NCBI RefSeq assembly: GCF_013284245.2
Contig: NZ_CP085876.1
Location: 4,385,001-4,449,000, forward strand
Direction: 5' to 3'
Source of the DNA: Brevibacillus sp. DP1.3A
GTDB lineage: Bacteria; Bacillota; Bacilli; Brevibacillales; Brevibacillaceae
Length of the DNA: 64,000 nucleotides
How positions within the stretch are numbered: the first letter of the stretch is position 1; every line of letters begins with the position of its first letter. Positions 24,567 to 32,986 of this stretch are shown piece after piece. Below the pieces are notes generated by a model. The model had not been told where the DNA came from. It made no database searches and saw only the letters and a list, made by a program, of their open reading frames with translations. Position numbers and translations under genes: made by a program.

Positions 24567-26099
24567 TTAGGAGTCCCGAAATTTCGCTTCCTGACGCTTA
24601 ATGTCTTCCTCCGAATTGCCCAGCGCAGCTTGCGGGCCCTTGAAATGCTTCCTGTAATAAGCCAAATCCATGATCAGAAGCACCAAAAACATGGCTATCA
24701 AGGCGTACCCAGCTGTCTGATTGGGTGGAATCACCATCATAATCGAGATGAAAATGATCCAAATCAAGCTCAACACATTAATGGGTTTACTCCAGTTCCC
24801 CAAATGCCAGGGACCGTAATGCTTCCGCTGAAAAAGTCCTCGCGATTCCGCCCGGAGCTTGAGGTACAACGGAATCCCGTAGGCGACATAAAGCCCAACG
24901 ACACTAACCGCAGTAAGAAATGCCAAGGTCGTATACGTCGTGTTCGGATTGATGCTTTTCACGATGTAATCGAACAAGGCAAGCGCAAAAGAAAGAATGA
25001 TAACCAGCCAAATTGCTTTTGCCGGCGTTCTGTACTTGGTCGATATTGCTGCCCACTGGTGGCTCCACGGCATTCCTTTGTCACGTGAAAATGCATACAG
25101 CATTCGCGAAAAGGAAGTAATGGACGCCAAGCCACAGAACCACATCGCAAAGGTAACCAGCCACAGCACGACCGAACCAAATGTGCCGCCTAATGCCTCG
25201 CTAATCACATAAATAAATGCATTTTCCGCTTCACTCGCAGCCGCTGCGTTTTTGATGGATAAGGTGACAAAAGCAAGCATGATGAATCCAAAAATAAAGG
25301 AAAAGGCCACAGACGTATAAATCCCCCAAGCAGCACGAACCCGCGGGTTAATCGTTTCTTCAATCGTATGTGCCGATGCATCATAGCCAGTAAACGTCCA
25401 CTGCGCTTGTAACAACCCAATTAAAAAAGCAATCGCGTACGGTTTGTCTGAAAAAGTTTGACCGACCTGAAAGAGGTAATCAAGTGGTTGCAAATCATGA
25501 CGGGAGAAAAAGACGAGGCTGCCGACGAGTATGACGACGACGCCAATATGGTACCAAGCGGAGAAGTCATTTAACCGGGCAACGAGTCGAATTCCAATGT
25601 GGTTAAATGTACCGTGCAAAAGGAGTGTGATCCCGAACAGGATTAACGTCGTCGTTTCTGTTGAGGTATAACCAAACGCACTCGCGAGCAGCGGGTCCGC
25701 AAACAAAGAGAACGAATAGTCAATGCCTGCGACAATCCCGATTTGGCCGATGAGATTGATCCACGCTGTGTACCAGCCCCACCGTTTGCTACCTAATATT
25801 GCTGCCCAGTGATACAACGCTCCGGCTGTAGGGATTGCAGATGCAAGTTCAGACATCGATGCTGCAATCAGGATGACGAATAACGCTACCAAGGTCCATC
25901 CGAAGCCCATCATGCCAGAACCGCCATACAGTAATCCGTGCCCGTACAAGGATACTGCACCTGTCAAAATAGATATAATCGAAAATGAGATCGCAAAGTT
26001 CGAAAAGCCACCCATATCCCTCAGTAATTCCTGCGCATAACCAAACTTGTTCAGGTCTCTCTTGTCCTCGAGCAATTGCTGTTCTTTTTCCTGCTGCAT
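24567..26099 (-). CDS. APC-superfamily amino acid permease
   Basis: A 510-residue permease with about 12 membrane helices. The N-terminal LNKFGYAQELLRDMGGFSNF is typical of the amino acid/choline transporter (ACT) branch, with the unwound helix-1 segment in SISILTGAVSLYGHGL; the helix-6 motif appears as FTGYDASAHTIEETINP. GABA, choline or other amines are possible substrates. The ATG at 26099 follows GGAGGGATAACGAA. A 47-residue membrane protein is encoded directly upstream with its stop 4 bases before this ATG, so expression is coupled. The C terminus is a charged cytoplasmic tail. A terminator follows. Confidence 0.92.
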   Translation of the reverse strand: MQQEKEQQLLEDKRDLNKFGYAQELLRDMGGFSNFAISFSIISILTGAVSLYGHGLLYGGSGMMGFGWTLVALFVILIAASMSELASAIPTAGALYHWAAILGSKRWGWYTAWINLIGQIGIVAGIDYSFSLFADPLLASAFGYTSTETTTLILFGITLLLHGTFNHIGIRLVARLNDFSAWYHIGVVVILVGSLVFFSRHDLQPLDYLFQVGQTFSDKPYAIAFLIGLLQAQWTFTGYDASAHTIEETINPRVRAAWGIYTSVAFSFIFGFIMLAFVTLSIKNAAAASEAENAFIYVISEALGGTFGSVVLWLVTFAMWFCGLASITSFSRMLYAFSRDKGMPWSHQWAAISTKYRTPAKAIWLVIILSFALALFDYIVKSINPNTTYTTLAFLTAVSVVGLYVAYGIPLYLKLRAESRGLFQRKHYGPWHLGNWSKPINVLSLIWIIFISIMMVIPPNQTAGYALIAMFLVLLIMDLAYYRKHFKGPQAALGNSEEDIKRQEAKFRDS

Positions 26100-26103
26100 T
26101 TCG

Positions 26104-26247
26104 TTATCCCTCCCTCTCTGCTTGGGAACCGATAAAGCTCTCATGCGCGCTTTCATCAAATTGCCGGACGCTTTCGTTTGCCCGATACCCAATGGCAATC
26201 GCAACTCCAATGGTAAACAGCAATAAGACGACACCTAGAGCCAGCAT
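26104..26247 (-). CDS. Small single-pass membrane protein in front of the permease (47 aa)
   Basis: The frame encodes MLALGVVLLLFTIGVAIAIG, one membrane helix, followed by a charged cytoplasmic tail (YRANESVRQFDESAHESF then IGSQAEREG). AGGAGG ends 6 bases before the ATG at 26247. The TAA is 4 bases from the permease ATG and the permease's own ribosome site lies inside this gene's last codons, so both belong to one operon. Small helices of this kind accompany several symporters and permeases as accessory subunits; the role here is inferred from position. It is short and absent from most automated annotation. Confidence 0.75.
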   Translation of the reverse strand: MLALGVVLLLFTIGVAIAIGYRANESVRQFDESAHESFIGSQAEREG

Positions 26248-26359
26248 ACTCTCCCTCCTTTCGTCCTAGATGCAATTCCTTGACAAGTTCGCAGGAATAG
26301 TACATTTTACGTGACAATTTGACAGCTATACCACCTCATTTGGCTGGCCGATGCAAAAC

Positions 26360-26390
26360 AAAAGAGCAACTCATGTGAGCTGCTCCTCTT
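26360..26390 (-). terminator. Terminator of the MHYT-GGDEF-EAL gene
   Basis: GAGCAGCTCA and TGAGTTGCTC pair on the minus strand and are followed by TTTTGTTTTG. Confidence 0.75.
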
Positions 26391-26392
26391 GT

Positions 26393-28810
26393 TTAACTCG
26401 CGCCTTTTTGGGCTTGCAAATAAAGCGCTACGTCTTCACTCGGTAACGGTCTGCTGAATAAATAGCCTTGCACTTCTTCACACAGATGCTCTTGCAAAAA
26501 CGCAAGCTCTTCCTTCGTCTCGACCCCTTCCGCAATCACATGCAGTTGCAAATGATGCGCCATGGAAATAATCGTGGACACGATGGCCTGATTGGAAGGC
26601 TGTTCGATCAGGTCGCGCACAAACGAGCGATCTATTTTCAAACGATTTAACGGAAATTCTTTCAGATAGTAGAGAGAACTGTAGCCCGTTCCAAAATCAT
26701 CAATCGCAACGTGCACCCCTAATTGCTTCAGTTCCTTAAGTGCCTGTGTGGCGCGTTGGACGTCGATCATGCTGCTTTCTGTGATTTCCAGCTCCAAGTA
26801 TTCCGGTGCTAGCCCTGTCTGGTGCAGAATCTCAGCGACCATCAGGGTAAAGTCTTGTTTGAGGAATTGCCGCGCAGATAGATTAACGGCTACTCGAAGC
26901 GGCATGAGTCCCTGTTCTTGCCATTGCTTGTTCTGTTTGCAGGCCGTTCGCAGCACCCATTCTCCAATCGGTACGATCAATCCGGTTTCTTCTGCTACAG
27001 AGATGAACTGGTCTGGCAAAAGCAAGCCTCGTTCAGGATGGTCCCAACGAATCAACGCTTCTACACCAACGATTGCGCCTGATTTGGCACTTACCTGTGG
27101 CTGGTAATGCAATAAAAATTCTTGCCTGGCCAAAGCGCGATTCAATTCATTTTGAATCTTCATTTTGTCATTCACTGCTTGCTCCAGATTCGGTACATAC
27201 AGGTGGAAACTGTTCTTCCCTTTGTCTTTGGCTGCATACATCGCCGCATCTGCGTTACGCATCAAGACACTTCTGTCTTGCCCATCCTCTGGATATCGAG
27301 AAATCCCGATACTCGTCGTTATGTACAGCTCGTGCCCATGGATAAAAAATGCCTGTTCAATCCTTTGGTTGATTTCATTCGCCATGGAAGATACTTCTTT
27401 TTCCGTGACATCCGTAAGAATCACCATGAATTCGTCTCCGCCAAGCCTGCTCACCGTTCCTCTTTCACCCACACAATCCTGCAATCGCAAGGAGGCTTCC
27501 TGGAGTAACAGGTCACCAAAATCATGCCCCAAGGAATCGTTTACCAGCTTGAAATGGTCAAGATCCAGAAACAACACGTATACTTGCTGATCCGTTTTTT
27601 GTGCCTCCATGATCACCTGATCCAGTTGCTGTTCAACAAAACGGCGATTCGGCAAACCAGTCAACGAATCGTGGAAAGCGAGATAATTGATTTTTGCCTC
27701 GTATTCTTTCTTATTGGTAATGTCTCTCACAATCACAAATACGCCCGTAATCTGCTGATCGACAAATACGGGGGTATGGGTCATATTCAGATGAAGCTGA
27801 TGACCCTCGCACGTGGTCAAGGTAATCTCGTAGTTACGCGCCTGACCTTGCACTGCATTAGCAAAATGTGTCGATATGAGCTCGGCATCTGTTGCAGCAC
27901 ACATCGTCATTAATTTTTCGAGTGGCAAGCTCTGCTCCTTTGTCAATCGCATCGCCGCAGGATTCATGACGCTTTGGCTACCATCGATCGAGTAAAAGAT
28001 CACCCCGTCATAATTGTGCTCAAATAGCGATTTATAGCGTTGATCACTTTCTAGCACGCGCAAGGTCTTCCCTGCGAATTGCTTGTCCACGTATACAGAA
28101 GCCAATGTAACGACCAGAATCAACACGATGACAATGCCAATCATGGTAGCAATCAGCCCCGAATCATCATGTGAGATCACTGCGATTGTCATGTGCTCGT
28201 GAGCGATGAATGTGGTGGCGTACATACCAGTGTAATGCATACCGGTAATGGCTGCCCCCATCAACAGCCCTGCAAAAATTTTACGCCAGAGACCTTCTAC
28301 TGGGTCCACCGAACGCAATTGAAACGTAAAAATCAACGCTACCATCGAAACCAGGATGGCAACAAAAATGGATACGGTAAACCATCGCCAATCGTACAGA
28401 ATAATGGCGTTCATCATCATCGCCGCCATCCCTGTATAATGCATTCCGGCGATACCAGACCCAATGACAACTGATCCTGTTACTACCCTCGTTTTGGACA
28501 TGGACTGCTCGCTCACAATCCATAATGTGATCGCTGATGATAAAACCGCCAAAACAATCGAGAAAAATACAATCAGGTTATCATACTGGACGGCAATCGG
28601 CAGATGCAAAGCAAGCATGGCAACAAAATGCATAGCCCAAATACCAAGCCCCATGGAGACGGCTCCAGCACATAACCAAAACACACGTCCCCTGCCTTTT
28701 GCATAATGGAGACGTGCGCCTAGATCTAATGCTGTGTATGACGCCATTGCTGAAATAAAATAGGAGAGAAAAACCAGAGTCATACTATAGGATTGGTCAA
28801 GACTATTCAT
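26393..28810 (-). CDS. MHYT-PAS-GGDEF-EAL cyclic-di-GMP signalling protein
   Basis: An 805-residue membrane protein. Residues about 10-240 form seven membrane helices with MHYT sensor motifs (MHF at 60, MHYT at 123 and 191), proposed to bind copper and sense O2, CO or NO. A PAS domain spans about 255-365, a GGDEF domain about 370-540 with an intact RLGGDEF (457-461), and an EAL domain about 550-795 with VGVEALIRWDH (EAL at 584-586), NLSARQF and DDFGTGYSSL. Both diguanylate cyclase and phosphodiesterase motifs look complete. It would adjust c-di-GMP, and thus motility or biofilm, to a gas or redox signal. The ATG at 28810 has GAAGGAG upstream. It resembles B. subtilis YkoW. Confidence 0.95.
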   Translation of the reverse strand: MNSLDQSYSMTLVFLSYFISAMASYTALDLGARLHYAKGRGRVFWLCAGAVSMGLGIWAMHFVAMLALHLPIAVQYDNLIVFFSIVLAVLSSAITLWIVSEQSMSKTRVVTGSVVIGSGIAGMHYTGMAAMMMNAIILYDWRWFTVSIFVAILVSMVALIFTFQLRSVDPVEGLWRKIFAGLLMGAAITGMHYTGMYATTFIAHEHMTIAVISHDDSGLIATMIGIVIVLILVVTLASVYVDKQFAGKTLRVLESDQRYKSLFEHNYDGVIFYSIDGSQSVMNPAAMRLTKEQSLPLEKLMTMCAATDAELISTHFANAVQGQARNYEITLTTCEGHQLHLNMTHTPVFVDQQITGVFVIVRDITNKKEYEAKINYLAFHDSLTGLPNRRFVEQQLDQVIMEAQKTDQQVYVLFLDLDHFKLVNDSLGHDFGDLLLQEASLRLQDCVGERGTVSRLGGDEFMVILTDVTEKEVSSMANEINQRIEQAFFIHGHELYITTSIGISRYPEDGQDRSVLMRNADAAMYAAKDKGKNSFHLYVPNLEQAVNDKMKIQNELNRALARQEFLLHYQPQVSAKSGAIVGVEALIRWDHPERGLLLPDQFISVAEETGLIVPIGEWVLRTACKQNKQWQEQGLMPLRVAVNLSARQFLKQDFTLMVAEILHQTGLAPEYLELEITESSMIDVQRATQALKELKQLGVHVAIDDFGTGYSSLYYLKEFPLNRLKIDRSFVRDLIEQPSNQAIVSTIISMAHHLQLHVIAEGVETKEELAFLQEHLCEEVQGYLFSRPLPSEDVALYLQAQKGAS

Positions 28811-29000
28811 TGCATTCTCCTTCAAAAACCTCTACCGATGTCTACTCACAAGGAACGTCCGCACTTTTAGGGATTGTTTATCGACGTGCCTGTGACATTC
28901 TCCCATCTTATCCGTTTTATAATTCTCTGGCAAGAAGCCGACGACGTTCCCGTTTTGGAGATACTACAAAGGAATGCTGCTGCAAAGGAGGGAGATTTCC

Positions 29001-29927
29001 TTGATCCGTATGGGCTATGCCTGCATCAGTGTAAAGACGAAAAACAATCCAAACAAAAAAACGACGGTTGCCCAAGTAAATAAATTAGATCCCCAAGCTC
29101 GGTTAAAAAAGCTGCGACAAGTTATGCAGGTAAACTTTTTCAATTTAATGGATTTGCTTGCTTATAATGTAGAAAATCATATCTTTGTGTATCGACTTCC
29201 TTCTGAATTTGTTCCACTGGCTACTCATCCAGTAGCAGCTGAATGGGATTGGGCAAAAGAATTCGCATGGGACTTCCAAAAGGCAGGGAATTATATCCGC
29301 AATCATGGCATTCGTTTGACAGCTCATCCCGGACATTACAGCATATTGAACAGCGACAAGCCTTCTGTGCTGGAATCGACGATTGCCGATTTTTCCTACC
29401 ATGCAAAAGTGTTTGATTTACTGGGGCTCGACGATAATTCCGTCTTGGTAACGCACGTGGGAGGAGTATACGAAGACAAGGCCTCTTCTCTCGATCGTTT
29501 TGCATCCAACTTCGAGCAGCTTCCTGAAAACGTCAAACGTCGTTTAGTTGTGGAAAACGACGACATGTCTTTTACCATGCGCGAGGTACTGGAGCTATGC
29601 GAACGGATCGGTGTGCCGATGGTGCTCGATATTCACCACCATAACTGCCATTCTGATGGCGAAGATTGGACCGAATACCTTCCCCGGATTATTCAAACCT
29701 GGGGAGAGCGCACACCGAAAATGCACATGTCCTCGCCTAAGTCAGCAAATGACTTTCGCGCTCATGCAGACGATATTGACCCAGACGCGTTCCTTACATT
29801 TGTCAGTGCGCTAGCAGATTACAATGTGGACATTATATTGGAATGCAAAAACAAAGATGATGCCTTGCTTACTTTAAGGCGCGAGTTAAAGAAAAAAGGA
29901 GTCGCTGTTGAGGCATTTACGAATTGA
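29001..29927 (+). CDS. uvsE: UV DNA damage endonuclease
   Basis: A 308-residue TIM-barrel endonuclease that nicks DNA 5' to UV photoproducts. Recognisable family blocks: MGYACISV at the start, RLTAHPGHYSILNSDKP (metal-binding His), VLVTHVGGVYEDKASSLDRF, LVVENDDMSFTMREVL (Glu), MVLDIHHHNCHSDGEDW (His/Asp) and PKMHMSSPKS. The metal ligands all appear present. The TTG at 29001 is preferred, with AAGGAGG 9 bases before it; the product then starts MIRMGYACISV. Together with splB and the SASP gene it represents spore UV resistance in this window. It is monocistronic and ended by a hairpin. Confidence 0.95.
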   Translation: MIRMGYACISVKTKNNPNKKTTVAQVNKLDPQARLKKLRQVMQVNFFNLMDLLAYNVENHIFVYRLPSEFVPLATHPVAAEWDWAKEFAWDFQKAGNYIRNHGIRLTAHPGHYSILNSDKPSVLESTIADFSYHAKVFDLLGLDDNSVLVTHVGGVYEDKASSLDRFASNFEQLPENVKRRLVVENDDMSFTMREVLELCERIGVPMVLDIHHHNCHSDGEDWTEYLPRIIQTWGERTPKMHMSSPKSANDFRAHADDIDPDAFLTFVSALADYNVDIILECKNKDDALLTLRRELKKKGVAVEAFTN

Positions 29928-29934
29928 GTTTGGA

Positions 29935-29968
29935 AAAGGACGCCGCTTAATTAGCTGGCGTCCTTCCT
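29935..29968. terminator. Bidirectional terminator between convergent genes
   Basis: AAGGACGCC (29936-29944) and GGCGTCCTT (29957-29965) form a perfect 9-bp stem. The T-tract is better for the minus-strand repeat-protein gene. Confidence 0.8.
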
Positions 29969-29976
29969 CAAGTGCT

Positions 29977-31017
29977 TCAAAATGAACATCCGCAGCCACG
30001 CCCTCGTCTATGACCCCGTCTACGTCCGCAATTGCATCCGGCCGAGGAGCTACTGCCACCCGAAGATGAAGATGATGAGCCCCGACCAAAGGAACTGCTA
30101 CCGTCATTCCATAATTGACAACGGTCATGATAATGATGCATTCTCCGTTCATGGTGCTTGTAATGTCTGCGGTATTCCATGTATTTGCGGCGATTTTCAC
30201 CATGCTCCTCGCATTTGTGGCGGAAGTACTGCATCCGATCCATATGGAACTGGAATTTGAACAAGTACATCTCCAGATCCCTTCCTATGTTCTCATTCGG
30301 TCGCGCATTCGGCCTGACATTCGGTCTGATATTTGGTCTAATATTTGGTCTGATATTCGGTCTTAGATTTGGCATCATGTTTGGACTTTCATTCGGCCGC
30401 ACATTTGGTCTGACATTTGGTCTTACATTTGGCCTCATGTTTGGACTTTCGTTTGGCCTTACGTTCGGTCTGACATTTGGTCTCATGTTTGGACTTTCAT
30501 TCGGTCGCACGTTTGGTCTCATGTTTGGACTCTCATTCGGTCGCACGTTTGGTCTCACATTGGGTCTGACATTTGGCATCATGTTTGGACTCTCATTTGG
30601 CCTTACATTCGGTAAAGTGTTAGGCATAGGGTTTGCGGGCATCCGGTTCGGTGGCATTGGCATTGGATTCGACGGTTTGAGGTTTGGTGGCATCGGATTT
30701 GGAGGCATTGGATTGGACGGCTTGAGATTTGGTGGCATGGGATTCGCTGGCATCCGATTTGGCGGCATTACGTTTGGCACGTTCGGGTTAGCCAAATTGG
30801 GAGCTGGCATGATCGGTTTTTGCGGCATTGGGCGAGCAGGAATAGAATGATTCGGATTGATTGGACTTTCCGACTTGGGCTTTTCAGGAGAAGGCTTCAT
30901 AGGTGACGGCATCGATGGAGACGGCAATGGCATCGCTGAAGAAGGCGGTTTCGGCATTTCTTTAGGACGCCTTGGGAGTGCGGTAGGCATAGGCGGCATC
31001 TTACGTCGCTTTTCCAC
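29977..31017 (-). CDS. PN-repeat, proline-rich coat-like protein
   Basis: A 346-residue protein of unusual composition. Residues 1-70 are proline/methionine/serine-rich; 75-130 repeat PMPPN and NLKPSNP; 130-245 are an almost perfect 4-residue period, xRPN (NVRPNVRPNESPNM ... NIRPNIRPN). A distinct domain follows at about 250-315, rich in Tyr, His, Arg and Met (MYLFKFQFHMDRMQYF; YRRHYKHHERRMHHYH), then a Ser/Gly run and a CNCGRRRGHRRGRGCGC tail. There is no signal peptide. Tyr, His, Cys and Arg richness is common in cross-linked spore coat or exosporium proteins, so that is my best guess. The GTG start has only a weak upstream AAAGG; an ATG seven codons on is possible. Confidence 0.75.
   Translation of the reverse strand: MEKRRKMPPMPTALPRRPKEMPKPPSSAMPLPSPSMPSPMKPSPEKPKSESPINPNHSIPARPMPQKPIMPAPNLANPNVPNVMPPNRMPANPMPPNLKPSNPMPPNPMPPNLKPSNPMPMPPNRMPANPMPNTLPNVRPNESPNMMPNVRPNVRPNVRPNESPNMRPNVRPNESPNMRPNVRPNVRPNESPNMRPNVRPNVRPNVRPNESPNMMPNLRPNIRPNIRPNIRPNVRPNARPNENIGRDLEMYLFKFQFHMDRMQYFRHKCEEHGENRRKYMEYRRHYKHHERRMHHYHDRCQLWNDGSSSFGRGSSSSSSGGSSSSAGCNCGRRRGHRRGRGCGCSF
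30280..30790. repeat. In-gene tandem repeat, 12-bp base period
   Basis: This stretch encodes the xRPN/PNxP part of the repeat protein. The 12-bp unit (minus strand: CCNAATGTCAGA and variants) is grouped into higher-order units of 24-48 bp. The plus strand stays open through it (TFGLTFGLMFGLSFG-type reading), an artefact of the repeat. Confidence 0.85.
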
Positions 31018-31151
31018 GGAATTCTACACGTCCTTTCGGATGAACTAACACAGTACATGGTATGACATTTATCCAACTCGAGAGACGACTCTCGCCCAGT
31101 TTGAAAAAATGGACTAAGCCCGTTTTTTGCTCTCTAGGGAAGCCGCCGTGA

Positions 31152-31189
31152 CAAGATCATCTTGACTGCACGTAGGCATTTGATACAAT
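31152..31189 (+). promoter_or_regulatory. hutH leader promoter with an overlapping inverted repeat
   Basis: TTGACT (31162-31167), a 16-bp spacer and TACAAT (31184-31189) give a good sigma-A promoter. CAAGAT-C-ATCTTG (31152-31164) is a perfect inverted repeat overlapping the -35, a likely repressor or activator site. Initiation near 31196 leaves a leader of about 180 bases. The ~130 bp further left hold no gene; CATACCAT on the minus strand (31057-31064) may be a mother-cell -10 for the repeat protein. Confidence 0.65.
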
Positions 31190-31247
31190 GATAACAATAG
31201 CTAAAATAATCAGACAGTTGCAAATGAACGAAAGTGAGGAAGAACGT

Positions 31248-31322
31248 ATGCCGCGACAAATGCAGGCTTACACGTTTTCATCCAATCACATACATGCTTT
31301 CGAGCGAGGGGTTAGGATATGA
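31248..31322 (+). CDS. 24-residue leader peptide upstream of hutH
   Basis: The frame MPRQMQAYTFSSNHIHAFER-GVRI starts at an ATG with GTGAGGAAG about 6 bases upstream. Its last seven codons form the 5' arm of the terminator at 31302-31344 and its TGA lies in the terminator loop. A ribosome completing this ORF would therefore mask the terminator. It contains two histidines (NHIH), which is not enough to claim histidine-specific stalling. It could be a real leader peptide controlling hutH or a small independent peptide gene. Confidence 0.55.
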   Translation: MPRQMQAYTFSSNHIHAFERGVRI

Positions 31323-31344
31323 TGTCCTAACCCCTCGCTCTTTT
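31302..31344 (+). terminator. Attenuator-type terminator inside the hutH leader
   Basis: GAGCGAGGGGTTAGGA (31302-31317) pairs perfectly over 16 bp with TCCTAACCCCTCGCTC (31325-31340), loop TATGATG, followed by TTTT. It lies between the promoter and the hutH ribosome site, 34 bases before the hutH ATG, so hutH expression needs read-through or antitermination. Confidence 0.85.
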
Positions 31345-31377
31345 CGTTCTCTGCTCTGCTAAAGGAGGAAATTACTG

Positions 31378-32892
31378 ATGAATCAGCAAGTAAACGTTGT
31401 AAAAGTAGATGGGGATCAATTGCGTATCGAAGATGTTGTTTCCATTGCAAGAAGCGCCACCCACGTCCAATTGACCGAAGAAGCATTGCATCGTGTTCGT
31501 GCTTCACGTGCCATGGTGGAGCGAATGGTATCGCAGCAGGAAGTCGTATACGGAATCACCACTGGCTTCGGAAAATTCTCCGATGTCATGATCCACGACG
31601 AGGACGTAAGCAAGCTACAAGAAAATTTGATTATGAGTCATGCTTGCGGGATGGGCGACCCTTATGCCGTTGAAGTTGTCCGTGCGATGATGGCTTTGCG
31701 CATCAATGCATTGGCAAAGGGTTATTCGGGAATACGAGAAGAAACATTGCTTCAGCTTGTAGAACTATGCAATCGAGGGGTTCATCCGATTATTCCTCAA
31801 CAAGGTTCCCTTGGTGCAAGCGGCGACCTGGCCCCTCTCGCTCATATGGTACTGGTCATGCTCGGTAAAGGTGAAGCGCTCGTCAATGGCAAGCGGCTAT
31901 CCGGAAAAGAAGCACTGAATGAAGTGGGGCTTTCCCCTATTCGACTGGAGGCTAAAGAAGGTCTGGCTCTGATTAACGGGACACAGGCGATGACTGCACA
32001 GCTTTGCCTCGCCTTGTATGATTCGCGAGTTCTGCTTGAAAGCGCTGAATTGATTGCGGCGATGACGATTGAAGCGCTGCGTGGAATTCCAAAAGCCTTT
32101 GATCCACAGCTCCATCTCGTCCGCCCGCATCCAGGACAGCAGGAGTCAGCAAAGCGCTTGCTCCAGCACTTATCCGGCAGCAAACGTACAACTGCGCAGG
32201 GTGAGCTACGCGTCCAAGATCCATACAGCCTTCGTTGCCTCCCGCAAGTGCATGGTGCAACTCGTGATACGCTGGAGTATGTATGGACTACGGTAACACG
32301 CGAATGCAATAGCGTCACCGATAACCCTATTCTTTTCACAGAAACAGGCGACGTCATCTCCGGCGGGAATTTCCATGGTCAGCCAATGGCATTCGCAGCT
32401 GATTTTCTTGCCATTGCCATAGCTGAGCTGGCAAATATTTCCGAAAGACGCACAGAACGTCTCGTCAACCCACAGCTAAGTGGTCTACCCGGATTCTTAA
32501 CCGAAAATGGCGGACTCCATTCTGGATTTATGATTACGCAATATGTAGCCGCTTCCATTGTTTCTGAAAACAAAGTGCTCTGCCATCCCGCGTCGGTCGA
32601 TTCGATTCCGTCATCTGCCAATCAGGAGGACCATGTCAGCATGGGAACGACTTCTGCTCGCAAGCTTCGCACGATCGTATCGAATGTCACCAAGGTGCTT
32701 GCCATTGAATATTTGGCAGCAGCACAAGCTATCGATTTTGGCTCGGGAGATCTCGGGACAGGTACAGCGCGAGCCTATGAGCAGTTGCGCCGGGTGATTC
32801 CCCGCCTGCATGAAGACCGCGAAATGCATCCTGATCTCGTAAAGGCAGAAGAGCTGATCCAGCAAGGGACTCTCGCGTTTGTGACAGAATAA
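31378..32892 (+). CDS. hutH: Histidine ammonia-lyase
   Basis: A 504-residue enzyme that converts histidine to urocanate and ammonia, the first step of histidine use. The self-forming MIO cofactor tripeptide Ala-Ser-Gly is seen in GSLGASGDLAPLAHM (147-149). Other active-site blocks are VYGITTGFGKFSDV, NGTQAMTAQL, QDPYSLRCLPQVHGATRD, NSVTDNPILF and NFHGQPMAFAADF. AAAGGAGG precedes the ATG. The other hut genes (hutU, hutI, hutG, hutP) are not nearby: a DCC protein follows. Regulation is probably at the leader terminator. Confidence 0.97.
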   Translation: MNQQVNVVKVDGDQLRIEDVVSIARSATHVQLTEEALHRVRASRAMVERMVSQQEVVYGITTGFGKFSDVMIHDEDVSKLQENLIMSHACGMGDPYAVEVVRAMMALRINALAKGYSGIREETLLQLVELCNRGVHPIIPQQGSLGASGDLAPLAHMVLVMLGKGEALVNGKRLSGKEALNEVGLSPIRLEAKEGLALINGTQAMTAQLCLALYDSRVLLESAELIAAMTIEALRGIPKAFDPQLHLVRPHPGQQESAKRLLQHLSGSKRTTAQGELRVQDPYSLRCLPQVHGATRDTLEYVWTTVTRECNSVTDNPILFTETGDVISGGNFHGQPMAFAADFLAIAIAELANISERRTERLVNPQLSGLPGFLTENGGLHSGFMITQYVAASIVSENKVLCHPASVDSIPSSANQEDHVSMGTTSARKLRTIVSNVTKVLAIEYLAAAQAIDFGSGDLGTGTARAYEQLRRVIPRLHEDREMHPDLVKAEELIQQGTLAFVTE

Positions 32893-32986
32893 TCGTTCGT
32901 GTATAGGAAGCATTGTCTTTCTCTGTTATGATGGAGCTAAGGATAAGCATTTAGAGCAAAACACTTGAAGTATGGAGGGCTGTCTC

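Noticed and set aside
30280-30790. CRISPR-like regular repeats
   Set aside because: The 12-bp units are contiguous with no unique spacers and are in frame with a protein; no cas genes are near.
30179-30850. Plus-strand Gly/Phe/Leu repeat protein
   Set aside because: It is the complement of the xRPN repeats. The minus frame has a proper non-repetitive C-terminal domain and tail, whereas this one only mirrors the repeat.
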